Positions 52,959 to 61,636 of a DNA stretch of 64,000 bases are shown here, piece after piece. The notes below the pieces were generated by a model. That model saw nothing but the letters and a program-made list of their open reading frames with translations. It searched no databases and had not been told where the DNA came from. The number at the start of each line of letters is the position of its first letter. The stretch's first letter is position 1. Made by a program: the position numbers and the translations under genes. The DNA comes from Verrucomicrobiota bacterium (lineage in GTDB: Bacteria; Verrucomicrobiota; Verrucomicrobiia; Limisphaerales; UBA9464): assembly GCA_947471985.1 (NCBI GenBank), contig CANIZL010000004.1, positions 49,295 through 113,294 of the forward strand. The letters are read 5' to 3'.

Positions 52959-53765
52959 ATGAGCCTATCCGAACTCGACCCCCTCCGGTGGATGACCCAA
53001 AGTCGCCCGTACGTCGCGGCGATCCTGCTGGGGGTGTTGTGGACGGCGGAATCGTTGGTGCCGATGTTTGCCGGCCGGCGTCACCGATTCGCCCATTACG
53101 CCACCAACTTGGGGCTTGCCCTGCTCAACGCCGGAATCACCTCGCTGCTCGCCTTTATACTTCTGGCCGTGGTGGCTTGGGCGAACATGCACGCCTTCGG
53201 CTTGCTCCGCCTCGTCGTCCTGCCCGTCTGGCTGAATTGGATTGGGGCGATCGTCCTGCTCGACTGTTGGCAATACTGGTGGCACCGAATCAATCACCGG
53301 GTGCCGCTCCTCTGGCGCTTCCACGCGGTACACCACTCGGATGCCGACATGGATGCCAGTTCAGGCGTGCGATTCCACACCGGGGAGATCCTGCTGTCCT
53401 TCGCCGCGCGTCTGGTGGTGCTGCCGTTGATCGGTCTCACCGCACCGCAAATGCTCCTCTACGAGGCCCTGTCGCTGCCGGTGATTCTCTTTCACCACAG
53501 CAATATCCGCGTCTCCGCGCGGACGGATCGCACCCTGCGCTGGCTGATCGCCACGCCCTGGATGCACCTGGTGCACCATTCGCGCTGGCAGCCCGAGACG
53601 GACTCCAACTACAGCAGCTTTCTGTCGGTCTGGGATCGGGTCTTCGGCTCGTTCCGGCTGCGGGACAAACCCGGCGAAATCGTATTGGGCTTGGAGGACT
53701 ACGCCGAGCGCGAATGGCGCCCGCTCTCCGGCCTGCTCCTCGCCCCCTTCCGTCGCCGCCGATAG
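52959..53765 (+). CDS. Sterol desaturase / fatty acid hydroxylase family protein
   Basis: A 268-residue membrane enzyme with four or so hydrophobic segments. The di-iron histidine motifs of the superfamily are present: WWHRINHRVPLLWRFHAVHH (H-x-x-x-H and H-x-x-H-H), FHHSNIRVSARTDRTLRW and TPWMHLVHHSRWQPETDSNY. These enzymes hydroxylate or desaturate lipids (sterols, fatty acids, carotenoids). With hopanoid genes in the same window a hopanoid or fatty-acid substrate is conceivable, but nothing shows it. The promoter is in the 262-bp gap shared with the CotH gene. Confidence 0.9.
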   Translation: MSLSELDPLRWMTQSRPYVAAILLGVLWTAESLVPMFAGRRHRFAHYATNLGLALLNAGITSLLAFILLAVVAWANMHAFGLLRLVVLPVWLNWIGAIVLLDCWQYWWHRINHRVPLLWRFHAVHHSDADMDASSGVRFHTGEILLSFAARLVVLPLIGLTAPQMLLYEALSLPVILFHHSNIRVSARTDRTLRWLIATPWMHLVHHSRWQPETDSNYSSFLSVWDRVFGSFRLRDKPGEIVLGLEDYAEREWRPLSGLLLAPFRRRR

Positions 53766-54333
53766 CCCAACTTGCGGTAATGGCGCCAATTGTTGCGAGG
53801 AAACTCGCATTTATAGGACAGTCTGCACCCTCTGATTAACTCGGTACCAGGTTCAGAATTACCAAAGCCCGCCTTCTCCAAATGGCGTGCCAGGTTCAAA
53901 GTTGCGCCGAGGTGACGTGAAGGTGGGGTGGGGTACCAGGTTCCCTCACCGGCGCCGGAGAAACCGTGGTGCAGCCTCCCTGACCGGGCGGTAAGAACTC
54001 CGTGCCAGGCTCGAAAATCCGCAACGTGGAAGTGAGGGTTGGATAGGGTGCCAGGTTCGCTAATCGGTGCCAGCGAACTGGGGGGCAGGCTCCTCATTCT
54101 GGAGGGGTAACTCTGGGACAGGTTCAGATTTTGCGTCGTCCGCGCTGCCCCGGATGGCGTGCCAGGTTCAAAGTTCGCCTTGGCCGCGTGAGGAACGTTT
54201 GGTCGGATTGGGGATCGAATGCGTCGGCGGGGTGGGTCGGCGCAGCGTACAAATTTGCCGCTTTTGCCGGGTGGCGTGAAAAAAAGCCCGGCAAAAACCA
54301 GCGCCGAATTTTTCGTCGGTACCGAAAGTTGAG
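53766..54333. repeat. GTGCCAGGTTC interspersed repeat region, copy B
   Basis: This gap between convergent genes holds at least seven copies or near-copies of GGTRCCAGGTTC or GTGCCAGGTTCAA. Their core starts are near 53847, 53890, 53936, 54005, 54051, 54118 and 54162, with a related GGCAGGCTCC near 54084. Spacings are 33-70 bp, and two pairs repeat the 43-44 bp arrangement seen at about 25877. The sequence GGATGGCGTGCCAGGTTCAA or a close variant recurs at 53881-53900 and 54152-54171. No gene was recognised. Confidence 0.75.
54262..54296. terminator. Hairpin near the end of a convergent gene
   Basis: TTTTGCCGGG and CCCGGCAAAA pair perfectly over 10 bp with a 15-nt loop containing an A-run. It lies 37 bases beyond the minus-strand serine hydrolase stop and could terminate that gene. 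Confidence 0.55.
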
Positions 54334-55527
54334 TTAGCGCCCGGCCAAAGCCTGCGCTGCCGATTCCTGGAAGACCCGGCGCACCTCGCTGGCGTCGCTG
54401 TTGGGGAAATTCGATCGCTGCACCATCAGCACGTAGGCCACGCCCTTCACCGGATCGATCCAGGCCTGCGTGCCCCACGCACCCCCGTGCCCGTACGTGC
54501 CGGGCGAGAGCATCGACGCCACCCCGGAGTGCGGGGTCTTGAGGATGCAGGTGCCCAAGCCCCAACCGTACTTCAGTCCGTGTTGACCGAACGTGTCATT
54601 TTGGAAAAAGCCCACGGGCAGTTCGCCGGTCTGGGGCGTGGTGAGATACTTCAACGCGGCGGCACTCAGGTAGCGCTTGCCGTGGTAGCGCCCGCCGTTC
54701 AACAGCATTTGGCAGAAACGGGCGTAATCCGCGGCCGTGGAATAAAGCCCACCGTTCCCCCGCGGCGGGCGGTCCGGCTGACCATAATCCGCCCGCGGCG
54801 GCACGGCTTCCAACCCGCTACCCTCCGCCTTCTTCTGATAGGCCGTCGCGAGGCCCGCCCGCTCCGCTGACGTGGGATAAAACGTCGTACGCACCATCCC
54901 CAAAGGCCGGAACAACCGCTCCGACAAAAAAACGTCAAAGGGCTTCCCACTCACCACTTCCACGATACGCGCCGCCGCATTGATGCCGCTCTGAGTATAA
55001 CGCCACTGCTCACCCGGTTCGTACTGCATCGGCGCCGCGAGCCAAATGGGCACCAAATCCGCCAAAGTCCGGGCCGCCTGCGCCGCCGGCGCGCTCGCTT
55101 CGCCCAAACCCGAGGTGTGCGTCAGCAACTGGGCAATGGTCAGGTTCGCCGGTTTGCCGGAAGGCGTCCGCAGTTGGGCAAACTCCGGCAGGTATTTCGC
55201 GACCGGATCACTGACCTTGAGTTTGCCCTCATCCTGCAACATCAGGACGGCCGTCCCGGTGATCGGCTTGGTCATGGACGCTATCCAGAAAAGCGTATCC
55301 GCCGTCATGGGCCGCCGGGTGGCAACATCGGCGAAACCCGAACCTTCGAGGTGCAGGATCTTGTTCTTGCTCACCACGACGGTGACCGCACCGGCAATTT
55401 CGTTCCGGGCGATCATGCCCTCCATGGCCGTCTCCACACCGGCCAACCGGGGAGCCTTGGCGAAGGCAGTCCACGTGGACGAAGTGGCCAACAGCAGCAG
55501 GGATGTAATCAGGACAGGGCGCAGCAT
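54334..55527 (-). CDS. Secreted beta-lactamase-family serine hydrolase
   Basis: A 397-residue protein from the ATG at 55525-55527 (LRPVLITSLLLLATSSTWTA signal). Motifs of the class C beta-lactamase/esterase fold: WIASMTKPITG (Ser84-x-x-Lys87), LLTHTSGLGEA, EQWRYTQSGINAAARIVE (the YxN position reads YTQ), and YGHGGAWGTQAWIDP (HGG). It is more similar to EstB-like esterases and D-aminopeptidases than to true beta-lactamases. It is not close to the hydrolase at 694, sharing only the fold. Confidence 0.9.
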   Translation of the reverse strand: MLRPVLITSLLLLATSSTWTAFAKAPRLAGVETAMEGMIARNEIAGAVTVVVSKNKILHLEGSGFADVATRRPMTADTLFWIASMTKPITGTAVLMLQDEGKLKVSDPVAKYLPEFAQLRTPSGKPANLTIAQLLTHTSGLGEASAPAAQAARTLADLVPIWLAAPMQYEPGEQWRYTQSGINAAARIVEVVSGKPFDVFLSERLFRPLGMVRTTFYPTSAERAGLATAYQKKAEGSGLEAVPPRADYGQPDRPPRGNGGLYSTAADYARFCQMLLNGGRYHGKRYLSAAALKYLTTPQTGELPVGFFQNDTFGQHGLKYGWGLGTCILKTPHSGVASMLSPGTYGHGGAWGTQAWIDPVKGVAYVLMVQRSNFPNSDASEVRRVFQESAAQALAGR

Positions 55528-55630
55528 AAGGGCAATAGTGTCAGCCCAAGAGTGACAGGACCCGGCGCGGAGGCAACGCCCTGAATCGCCCCCGCGCCGC
55601 CCAACCATCCGCGGCTCTCACCCACGCGCC

Positions 55631-57169
55631 CTAGAACTTAAAACCCAACCCGATGAGCCAGCGATCCACCGCGTCATCATCGAGCGCTTCACGCCCCCGA
55701 TTAAAGCCGAATTCGAGGCTGAACCGATCTTCGGAATCCAGCTGCACGCGGAGCGAAGCCTTTTGCATCAGGTAGGAATTGCTCCAGCGATCGATCTGAT
55801 GCGCGTGCGCCAATTCGTAGCTTAAGACGAAACGCTCAAAGAAGCGGGCGCCCACTTCCAGACTGTAGTTGAACTGCACCCAATCCTCGTGGGTCCCGCC
55901 CGCGGGCTGGCGGAGCAGAGTGTTCGGCTCCAGAGCCACGCGAGGACGGTAATACCAGCCAAATTGCCGGGGATCGACGCCCGGTACCATCCTGTTCCAC
56001 ACCCCGACGGGAGCGCGCTTCACCCAGGATCCCGCATAGCGAAACGGCGGCAGATCGCTGAGGTTAAGTTCCCATTCCACCACACCCTTGAGGTAATCCG
56101 TGCCCTTCACCGCATTCTGCTCCACCTCGGGTCCGATATGCACGTACCCCAACTCGACCCCGAACACCTCCGGATAACCTGATAGTTCGAGATGATAATT
56201 CCGCCGATCCACCCGCTTGGCGCCGCTGCCATTCCGCGTCCATTCTGCACCCACCGCCGGAGTCAGATCCGTATTCAACGGCTGGCTCCAGTTCGGATTG
56301 TAGTACTCCAATCGGGCGGCCACCGCGGCCTCGAAAACGCCGTCCTCCCCGCGGTTCTTGCTCCACTGGAAAAGCGCCGGTTTGCGGGTGGCACCAGACT
56401 TCGAGAAATCCCGCAAAATCTGCAGGCTGACTCGCGATTTATCCGGATCCGGTTGGGGATCTTCGTCGCTCTTGGAAGGGGAACCGAAGATCAGACCACT
56501 TTCTTTGTCCCAGGGAAATCCCAGCAACGTCTTGCTCCGCCTCTTGGTCTCCGCCTCCGCCTCCGCCGTCCGGGCCTGTTCGTCCAGACGATCTGCCATC
56601 TCGGTCAACAACACCGGCGGACGACTATAGAGGACCGAGCCATCGTTGGACCCGGGAGGGAGCCCAAATCGGACGGGATTCTCGCGCACCAACCGATTAA
56701 CCTCCTCCGTCTCCATCTCCTCGAACTCCGCCCGCACCTGCGCATCGGCGCTCTTCGCGTCCTCCAGCCGAAACAACTCCCGCGCCCGGTCCACCGATAA
56801 CGGAAACCGCGACGTATCGAGAAACGCACTGGCGCGCGAATCAATCTTGAGCGCCTTGACGAACTCCTCCAGCGACACCATCCCATCGCCATTGCCGTCG
56901 ACCTTCCGCATCAGTTTATCGAGATGCCAAGCCTCAAACTCATCCCGACCGACCACCTGATGCCGGGAATCGATTCGAATATACGGCTGGACTTCCGCCA
57001 TGAATTCCTCACTGGGCGGCGCCTTGCGGGCTGCCTCGGCCGCCCCAGCGATGGGACCAAACGACAGCCCAGATACCAGACACGTTAGCCACCCTAATCG
57101 CAGACCCAAGGAAAGCCCAACGGCCACCCGCAACCGTGCTGAACGTTGGCGAGACATTTTGGTGTTCAT
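55631..57169 (-). CDS. EF-hand protein with outer-membrane barrel-like C-terminus
   Basis: A 512-residue exported protein (AVGLSLGLRLGWLTCLVSGL). The N-terminal part contains an EF-hand, DGNGDGMVSLEEF near residue 91, then a charged helical linker (ARTAEAEAETKRRSK). The last 280 residues alternate aromatic beta segments (AVAARLEYYNPNWSQPLNTD, NYHLELSGYPEVFGVELGYV, FRYAGSWVKRAPVGVW, RFSLEFGFNRGREALDD) and end in Phe (IGLGFKF). That pattern is typical of an outer-membrane beta barrel. The start codon overlaps the stop of the gene upstream (57166-57169). No family name was recognised. Confidence 0.78.
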   Translation of the reverse strand: MNTKMSRQRSARLRVAVGLSLGLRLGWLTCLVSGLSFGPIAGAAEAARKAPPSEEFMAEVQPYIRIDSRHQVVGRDEFEAWHLDKLMRKVDGNGDGMVSLEEFVKALKIDSRASAFLDTSRFPLSVDRARELFRLEDAKSADAQVRAEFEEMETEEVNRLVRENPVRFGLPPGSNDGSVLYSRPPVLLTEMADRLDEQARTAEAEAETKRRSKTLLGFPWDKESGLIFGSPSKSDEDPQPDPDKSRVSLQILRDFSKSGATRKPALFQWSKNRGEDGVFEAAVAARLEYYNPNWSQPLNTDLTPAVGAEWTRNGSGAKRVDRRNYHLELSGYPEVFGVELGYVHIGPEVEQNAVKGTDYLKGVVEWELNLSDLPPFRYAGSWVKRAPVGVWNRMVPGVDPRQFGWYYRPRVALEPNTLLRQPAGGTHEDWVQFNYSLEVGARFFERFVLSYELAHAHQIDRWSNSYLMQKASLRVQLDSEDRFSLEFGFNRGREALDDDAVDRWLIGLGFKF

Positions 57170-57807
57170 ACGTTTTTGGCGGTGAGATAGGGTGCAATGA
57201 CATTCTTCAACACCGCCGCCAGCAGCGCGTTGTTGACCTCCGCCTTGCGGACCGCAGTCTTGGCGTCGGAGGAGAACGTAATCCGCACCTTGGCGCCGCC
57301 GGGCAGCAACACCTCAGGCAATTCCCGCGCCAGCCGCTTCTGGAGCCGGCTGATAAAGGCATTGAATCCCACGTTCCCCTCCCACTCCGGTGTCGGGTCC
57401 AGCTTGCCCGTCATTTGCCCCATTTCCCTCAGCTCATCCCGCAAACAACGCCAGGTGAGCGACAGGGTGTAATCATTGATGGCCATGCCAAACCAAGGCG
57501 ACAGGTCTTCCAAGGTTCCCGTATGAAAAGCCGAATTGGACATGCCAAACGGCACATCCATGGCGTCCGGGCCCAGAATTGAACTCGCAGCCTCGGCGGC
57601 GATCCGGGCCAGATCGGTCCCCAGATCGGCGCTCAAGCCAAAGTTGCCCGGGGGGTTGGTTGCCGGCAAAACAGGCGCATCGCCGTGCAGAACGATGGAA
57701 TCTCCAACGACAGTGCCGGGAGGCCAACCCGCGTTGGCCACCAAACGGCGTTTCAAAGCCTGATCCGCCACGGCTTTGCTGACTGAGTCAAAATCGAGTA
57801 CGGGCAT
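57166..57807 (-). CDS. Unknown protein translationally coupled to a barrel protein
   Basis: A 213-residue protein, apparently cytoplasmic. Readable segments are VADQALKRRLVANAGWPPG, DAMDVPFGMSNSAFHTGTL, DLSPWFGMAINDYTLSLTW, EGNVGFNAFISRLQKRLAR and VRITFSSDAKTAVRKAEVNN. It has no signal peptide, membrane segment or known motif. Its stop codon overlaps the start of the EF-hand/barrel gene by 4 bp, so the two products are made together. Confidence 0.7.
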   Translation of the reverse strand: MPVLDFDSVSKAVADQALKRRLVANAGWPPGTVVGDSIVLHGDAPVLPATNPPGNFGLSADLGTDLARIAAEAASSILGPDAMDVPFGMSNSAFHTGTLEDLSPWFGMAINDYTLSLTWRCLRDELREMGQMTGKLDPTPEWEGNVGFNAFISRLQKRLARELPEVLLPGGAKVRITFSSDAKTAVRKAEVNNALLAAVLKNVIAPYLTAKNV

Positions 57808-58182
57808 ACATTTAATGTCTTAGGAGCCAACCTTACTCCCGGGCCGCGCCTCCCATAATACCGACTCGACCTCCCAAGTTCCCCGCCGAAAGGCGCACCC
57901 GAAAATGCAATCCTCCCCCACTCATCACGACCGGGAGAATTGTGACGCCATGAATCGGTCGAATCCGGTGCGGGTCAAATTGAATCCACCAACAAAACTG
58001 ACCCGTTCGGCGCCGGAATCCAGCTCCTCGCTCCCGCCGTCGGATCGCGAAGAACTCCCTATAGGGAAGCTTTGAGGAGATTTTGATCAATGATCCTGGT
58101 GGCGCCATCGACGCCGCGGAAAGCCGTTGGGCTACGCTCTCCGGTTTGTCCTCGTTTCCTGCGACAAACATCGCTCATCCTT
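57808..58182. other. Gene-less interval between a barrel operon and a toxin gene
   Basis: This 375-bp stretch contains the promoter of the gene ending at 57166 and the 3' flank of the vapC-like gene. Minus-strand frames of up to about 110 codons are open but read as arginine-rich shadow sequence. No repeat or RNA was recognised. Confidence 0.5.
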
Positions 58183-58599
58183 TCAGGGCCTCGGTTCGAA
58201 ACGCTGCACGTTGGGAAGCTTGTCAAAATCCCGATCGAATGAGGCCACCGGAAACTTTGTTTCGGCGGCGGAGGCGGCGAGATACGCATCCACCAGGTGA
58301 ATCCCGGTACTTTGGACCCGCTCCAGCGCCGCGAGCAGGAGATCCCTTTCCGCCAGGCGCACCCCTAGTCGATCGACCAACGTCAGCAACGTCCTGGCAA
58401 CCTCCCTGCGGGGCCGCTGGTAAAACGACTCCAAAGTAAACGCCGTCTCCGCGAGAACCAACGGGGATAGTTCAAGCACCACTTCACCACGCTCAGCGCG
58501 CTCAATGAAAGCCGACGCCGCCGCGAACATCCCCGGAGGTTCACCGGTTAGAAACCGAAGCAGAATGTTCGAATCGACGTGATACCGAGGAATGCTCAT
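58183..58599 (-). CDS. vapC: PIN-domain toxin (VapC-like)
   Basis: A 138-residue PIN-domain ribonuclease of a toxin-antitoxin pair. The acidic active-site residues lie in HVDSNILLRFLTGEP (first Asp), ELSPLVLAETAFTLES (Glu), IHLVDAYLAASAAE (Asp) and FPVASFDRDFDKLPNVQRFE (Asp). VapC-type toxins cut tRNA or rRNA when not neutralised. The start overlaps the stop of the antitoxin gene by 4 bp (58596-58599), the normal arrangement. Confidence 0.88.
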   Translation of the reverse strand: MSIPRYHVDSNILLRFLTGEPPGMFAAASAFIERAERGEVVLELSPLVLAETAFTLESFYQRPRREVARTLLTLVDRLGVRLAERDLLLAALERVQSTGIHLVDAYLAASAAETKFPVASFDRDFDKLPNVQRFEPRP

Positions 58600-58853
58600 C
58601 GGCGCTTCGACTTTGAGGATTCCCCTGCCCAGGCATCCGTCGCTGCCTCCGTCTCTTCGCGGATGCCGGCGAACCGCACCTCCGATTTCAGCGAACCGGC
58701 CAATTCCATCACGCTGGGCATCGGGCGCACGATCGCCGAGCCATCCTTGCGGGCCTCCCACACCAAGCGTTGCCGAGGTAAAGCTCCCATGGCCTCCCGA
58801 ATCTCCTGCGGCACGGTCGTTTGCCCCTTGTCGGTCATCGTAGAAATTACCAT
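58596..58853 (-). CDS. AbrB/MazE-type antitoxin
   Basis: An 85-residue protein from the ATG at 58851-58853. The N-terminal swapped-hairpin DNA-binding domain is plain: VISTMTDKGQTTVPQEIREA, then LVWEARKDGSAIVRPM. The C-terminal half is disordered-looking and would bind the PIN toxin. It overlaps the toxin gene, so the two are coupled. Such antitoxins repress their own promoter. Confidence 0.85.
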   Translation of the reverse strand: MVISTMTDKGQTTVPQEIREAMGALPRQRLVWEARKDGSAIVRPMPSVMELAGSLKSEVRFAGIREETEAATDAWAGESSKSKRR

Positions 58854-59155
58854 CCGACGACAATACCACAGATTCAATCCTTACCGCAATTGAATCCTTA
58901 CAGCACGGGGGAGCAAATCTGCACCCGCGGTGGAGGGTTGCAAGAAGCGTGGATGCGCACCCGATTTTAAATGCGACTGGGCAAGTCTGGGATTCGCGGC
59001 ACAAGAGGGCGCGACCGTGCGCTCGCTCCGCGGGAACCCATGCGAGCTGTTCCTTCGAATCTCAACGCACCCAACTCTACTCCAGGCCCTACCGTTCTGC
59101 CCGAATCATCAAAACAGCATTGCTGAAATGCTGAACTCATGATCTCCTGCCCTTC

Positions 59156-59377
59156 ATGAGCACCATCGTTCAGATCAATCCCCGCGGGACTCTTACGATT
59201 CCGAAGGAGCTTCGCGTGAAGTTCGGGCTGGGCGGGCTGGCCATTCTCGAAGAAACCCCTGAAGGCCTCGTTTTGCGGCCGGCGGTTACCTACCCCCTCG
59301 AGATTTACACCGAGGAGCGAATCGCCGAATTTCAGCGGCTGAATGAGGAAGGGTTGAAAGCATTCAAGCTCAAATGA
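59156..59377 (+). CDS. AbrB-type antitoxin
   Basis: A 73-residue protein, STIVQINPRGTLTIPKELRV then LAILEETPEGLVLRPAVTY, the AbrB/SpoVT swapped-hairpin fold. The C-terminal helix (EERIAEFQRLNEEGLKAFKL) is the expected toxin-binding segment. Its stop overlaps the next start (ATGA at 59374-59377). It lies on the opposite strand from the pair at 58.2-58.9 kb, about 300 bp away. Confidence 0.85.
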   Translation: MSTIVQINPRGTLTIPKELRVKFGLGGLAILEETPEGLVLRPAVTYPLEIYTEERIAEFQRLNEEGLKAFKLK

Positions 59378-59802
59378 AGGTTTTCCTCGACGCCAACGTG
59401 CTGTTTTCGGCAGCCCTTCCGGGAAGCCTCATGGGTCGTTTTCTTGAAGTCGTTCGGAGCAAGGCGGAGGTCGTGTCCAACCGGGCCGCGGTGGATGAGG
59501 CCGTTCGCAATCTGGATCGAAAATTCTCTTCGCGGCTTCCCCACCTTCAAAGTCTGGTTCAATCCATCACCGTGACTCAATTCGTGGCGGAGCTGCCGGG
59601 CGTCGAATTGGTGGAGAAGGACCGGCACATACTCGGTGCCGCGGTGGCCTCTCGCTGTTCGCATCTCCTAACCGGCGACGAGCGCCACTTCCAACACCTC
59701 TTCGGAAAGGCCGTCCTGGGTGTGAAAGTTGTTAACGCGGCCTTGTTCGCCGAGGAGATCGGCTTGAAGAAGATCGACCGGAAACCATCGAAGGCGGATT
59801 GA
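59374..59802 (+). CDS. PIN-domain toxin
   Basis: A 142-residue PIN-domain protein: VFLDANVLFSAALPGSL (first Asp), AVDEAVRNLDRKF (Glu), KDRHILGAAVASRCSHLLTG (Asp) and GDERHFQHLF (Asp). It matches the larger PIN-domain group (COG1569-type) better than classical VapC. It is coupled to the AbrB-type antitoxin by a 4-bp overlap. Confidence 0.82.
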   Translation: MKVFLDANVLFSAALPGSLMGRFLEVVRSKAEVVSNRAAVDEAVRNLDRKFSSRLPHLQSLVQSITVTQFVAELPGVELVEKDRHILGAAVASRCSHLLTGDERHFQHLFGKAVLGVKVVNAALFAEEIGLKKIDRKPSKAD

Positions 59803-60959
59803 TCGGGAAACGCAAAGTTCGTTTCACGGACGACGCCGGGGAGTAATCCGTGCGTTAGTTTGCGCCGCGAAGAGGCGGCTCGCGAGTGAAACAAATCCTG
59901 GGTCGAGCGGTTTCAACAAGTCAAGACTCCGATCAGTGTCGTCATCACTCGCCTCCAAGAAGGTTCATTCCGAACCCAACTACACCACCCCGCTCAGGAC
60001 GGCACATCAACTGCCCGAGAATCCCGGAACGTTGTCCGAATTGCACCGAAATACGCACCGGACCATCCCTTCGCGGTCTTCGCGGTCTTCGCGGGTTCGC
60101 GGCTTCGCGTGGGTGGATAACGACAATTAGAAATCCCCACCGCCTTGCCTCGGTAGTTCTGTTACCGAGCGAGAGTGCCCCCCCAGTTCGGCCCGACCTC
60201 GCCAAGGGCGGAGCGGTGGTGACCGATGACGCCAGCTTCATAGCTCCGATGCCGGCGGAACGGGTACGGGGTATTCCAATTTGGACGGGGGGGAAGTAGC
60301 CCAGGGGCATATCGACCGCCGTCGGAAAAGAAGTAGCGGAGAGCTTGTAACGTCGGAGCTGACTGGGGACGACATATCGAGGAGTACCCCGAATACTGAC
60401 AGCGCCACGCCTGGACGCGGGCGACATTGGCGGCGCCTTTGAAGTAATCCTGATTCCCCGGCTTGGTCCGCCTGCGGCCCTGGGGCTGGAGCTTACTCTC
60501 GGCGCAGCGAGCGCCTTCGGCGCAAAAGCGCTGATGGTGAAGGTTGAGGCGATCAGGGGCAGAGAGGGTTTTGCAATGCAAGCACCCATTGAAGCCCGCA
60601 ACCGGGGACATTCCGGTGGGAAGAAGCCGTACTCCACAGGCAGAACCCGCTGGGAACCCGGGAGGATGACTTCATCGCGGACTACGAAACGGGGGGCGAA
60701 CGAAAGAAGATGTTTCATCTAAAACCAGCCGTGTTGCCCGGTTTTGCGTTCGGCCCCGTCAGCCTTTCGCACGAAAATCACTGCCAAATCGAAACCGCAA
60801 CACGTGGTGATTGTATTCCGTCACGGTGACAACAAGCAGGCGATCCAGGGTGAGTGGCATCAATCGCCGATCAGCAACGTGATTCAGTAAACACCCCATT
60901 GCCAAATACGCCCGATCGATGATAGACTAGTCACTAATTGGTTAATCGAAGCGACGGAC
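59803..60959. other. Gene-less interval with degenerate repeats
   Basis: This 1157-bp stretch separates two toxin-antitoxin modules. A minus-strand frame is open from about 60718 to 59945 (257 codons), but it is rich in Arg, Pro and Ser and no family was recognised. A tandem TTCGCGGTC-like block lies at 60070-60110. Just upstream of the next antitoxin, at 60925-60932, is the palindrome GACTAGTC with a nearby ATTGGTTAAT, a possible promoter or operator. The rest is unassigned and may be a decayed mobile element. Confidence 0.5.
60070..60110. repeat. TTCGCGGTC tandem repeat, degenerate
   Basis: Roughly four to five copies of a 9-bp unit (TTCGCGGTC, then variants). Similar strings (TTCGCGGTCTTCGCGG) are recalled as frequent between genes in many bacteria, especially near other decayed sequence; this is from memory and was not searched. 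Confidence 0.7.
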
Positions 60960-61220
60960 ATGTCTGCATCCATTACAGCATTTGAGGCGAAGACCCGGTT
61001 CGGGGAGCTGCTTGACCGCGTCGAACGAGGTGAGGAAGTGGTGATCTCACGACGGGACAAGCCCATTGCGCGAATCGTTCCGGAGGGTCGGCCCCGGCTC
61101 AAGGAAGTCGCGGCGGCGGTGGAGCGACTGAGGGCGCTACGGGCAAACCATTCGTCCCTGGGGATGAAGCCGCTAACCGCTGCCGAAATCCGGGAAGCAA
61201 TAGAGGATGATCGCCCGTGA
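60960..61220 (+). CDS. Phd/YefM-type antitoxin
   Basis: An 86-residue antitoxin. The N-terminal Phd fold is typical: ITAFEAKTRFGELLDRVERG, then EEVVISRRDKPIARIVPEG. The C-terminal half (LKEVAAAVERLRALRANHS; LTAAEIREAIEDDRP) forms the toxin-binding helix. The stop overlaps the toxin start (GTGA at 61217-61220). It probably represses its own promoter near 60925. Confidence 0.9.
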   Translation: MSASITAFEAKTRFGELLDRVERGEEVVISRRDKPIARIVPEGRPRLKEVAAAVERLRALRANHSSLGMKPLTAAEIREAIEDDRP

Positions 61221-61636
61221 GTGAGCCTTTCGTCGCCGACTCGTCCATTGGCGTCGCGTGGTCGGCGGCTACCCAAGGTAGTCCAGTGACCGACCAATTG
61301 CTCGACGACGTGGCGCTCGGCCGCTCGTTTGTCGTGCCGAGTCTTTGGTTTCTGGAAGTCGCCAACACGCTGTTGAAACTGGAACGAAATCATCGAATCC
61401 CCCCAGGCCATCGACGAAAGGCGCTCGCCGAACTCGCCGCACTATCACCCCAAGTAGATGATGCTCCGGCAGTCAGTGCGTTCAACACCGTATCCGACGT
61501 CGCGGAGAAATACGGCCTTTCTGTCTACGACGCGGCCTTTTTGGAGCTGGCGCTTCGCCGGGGAGTGCCACTGGCATCGCGGGATCAGCCGCTGATTGAG
61601 GCCGCAAGAAAGGCTGGAGTATCGATAATATCGTAA
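61217..61636 (+). CDS. vapC: PIN-domain toxin (VapC-like)
   Basis: A 139-residue PIN-domain protein starting at GTG 61217: FVADSSIGVAWSAATQGSP (Asp), VVPSLWFLEVANTLLKLER (Glu), YGLSVYDAAFLELALRRGV (Asp) and PLASRDQPLIEAARKAG (Asp). This matches the VapC group that pairs with Phd-type antitoxins. It is the third toxin-antitoxin module in 3.5 kb. Confidence 0.9.
   Translation: MSEPFVADSSIGVAWSAATQGSPVTDQLLDDVALGRSFVVPSLWFLEVANTLLKLERNHRIPPGHRRKALAELAALSPQVDDAPAVSAFNTVSDVAEKYGLSVYDAAFLELALRRGVPLASRDQPLIEAARKAGVSIIS

Noticed and set aside
53843..54171. Possible CRISPR array
   Set aside because: The repeated core is only 11-13 bp, spacing is irregular (33-70 bp), intervening sequences are partly shared between copies, and there are no cas genes.
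60200..60720. Possible group II intron or reverse-transcriptase relic
   Set aside because: No recognisable domain V hairpin, no GTGCG-type 5' end and no maturase motif could be found.
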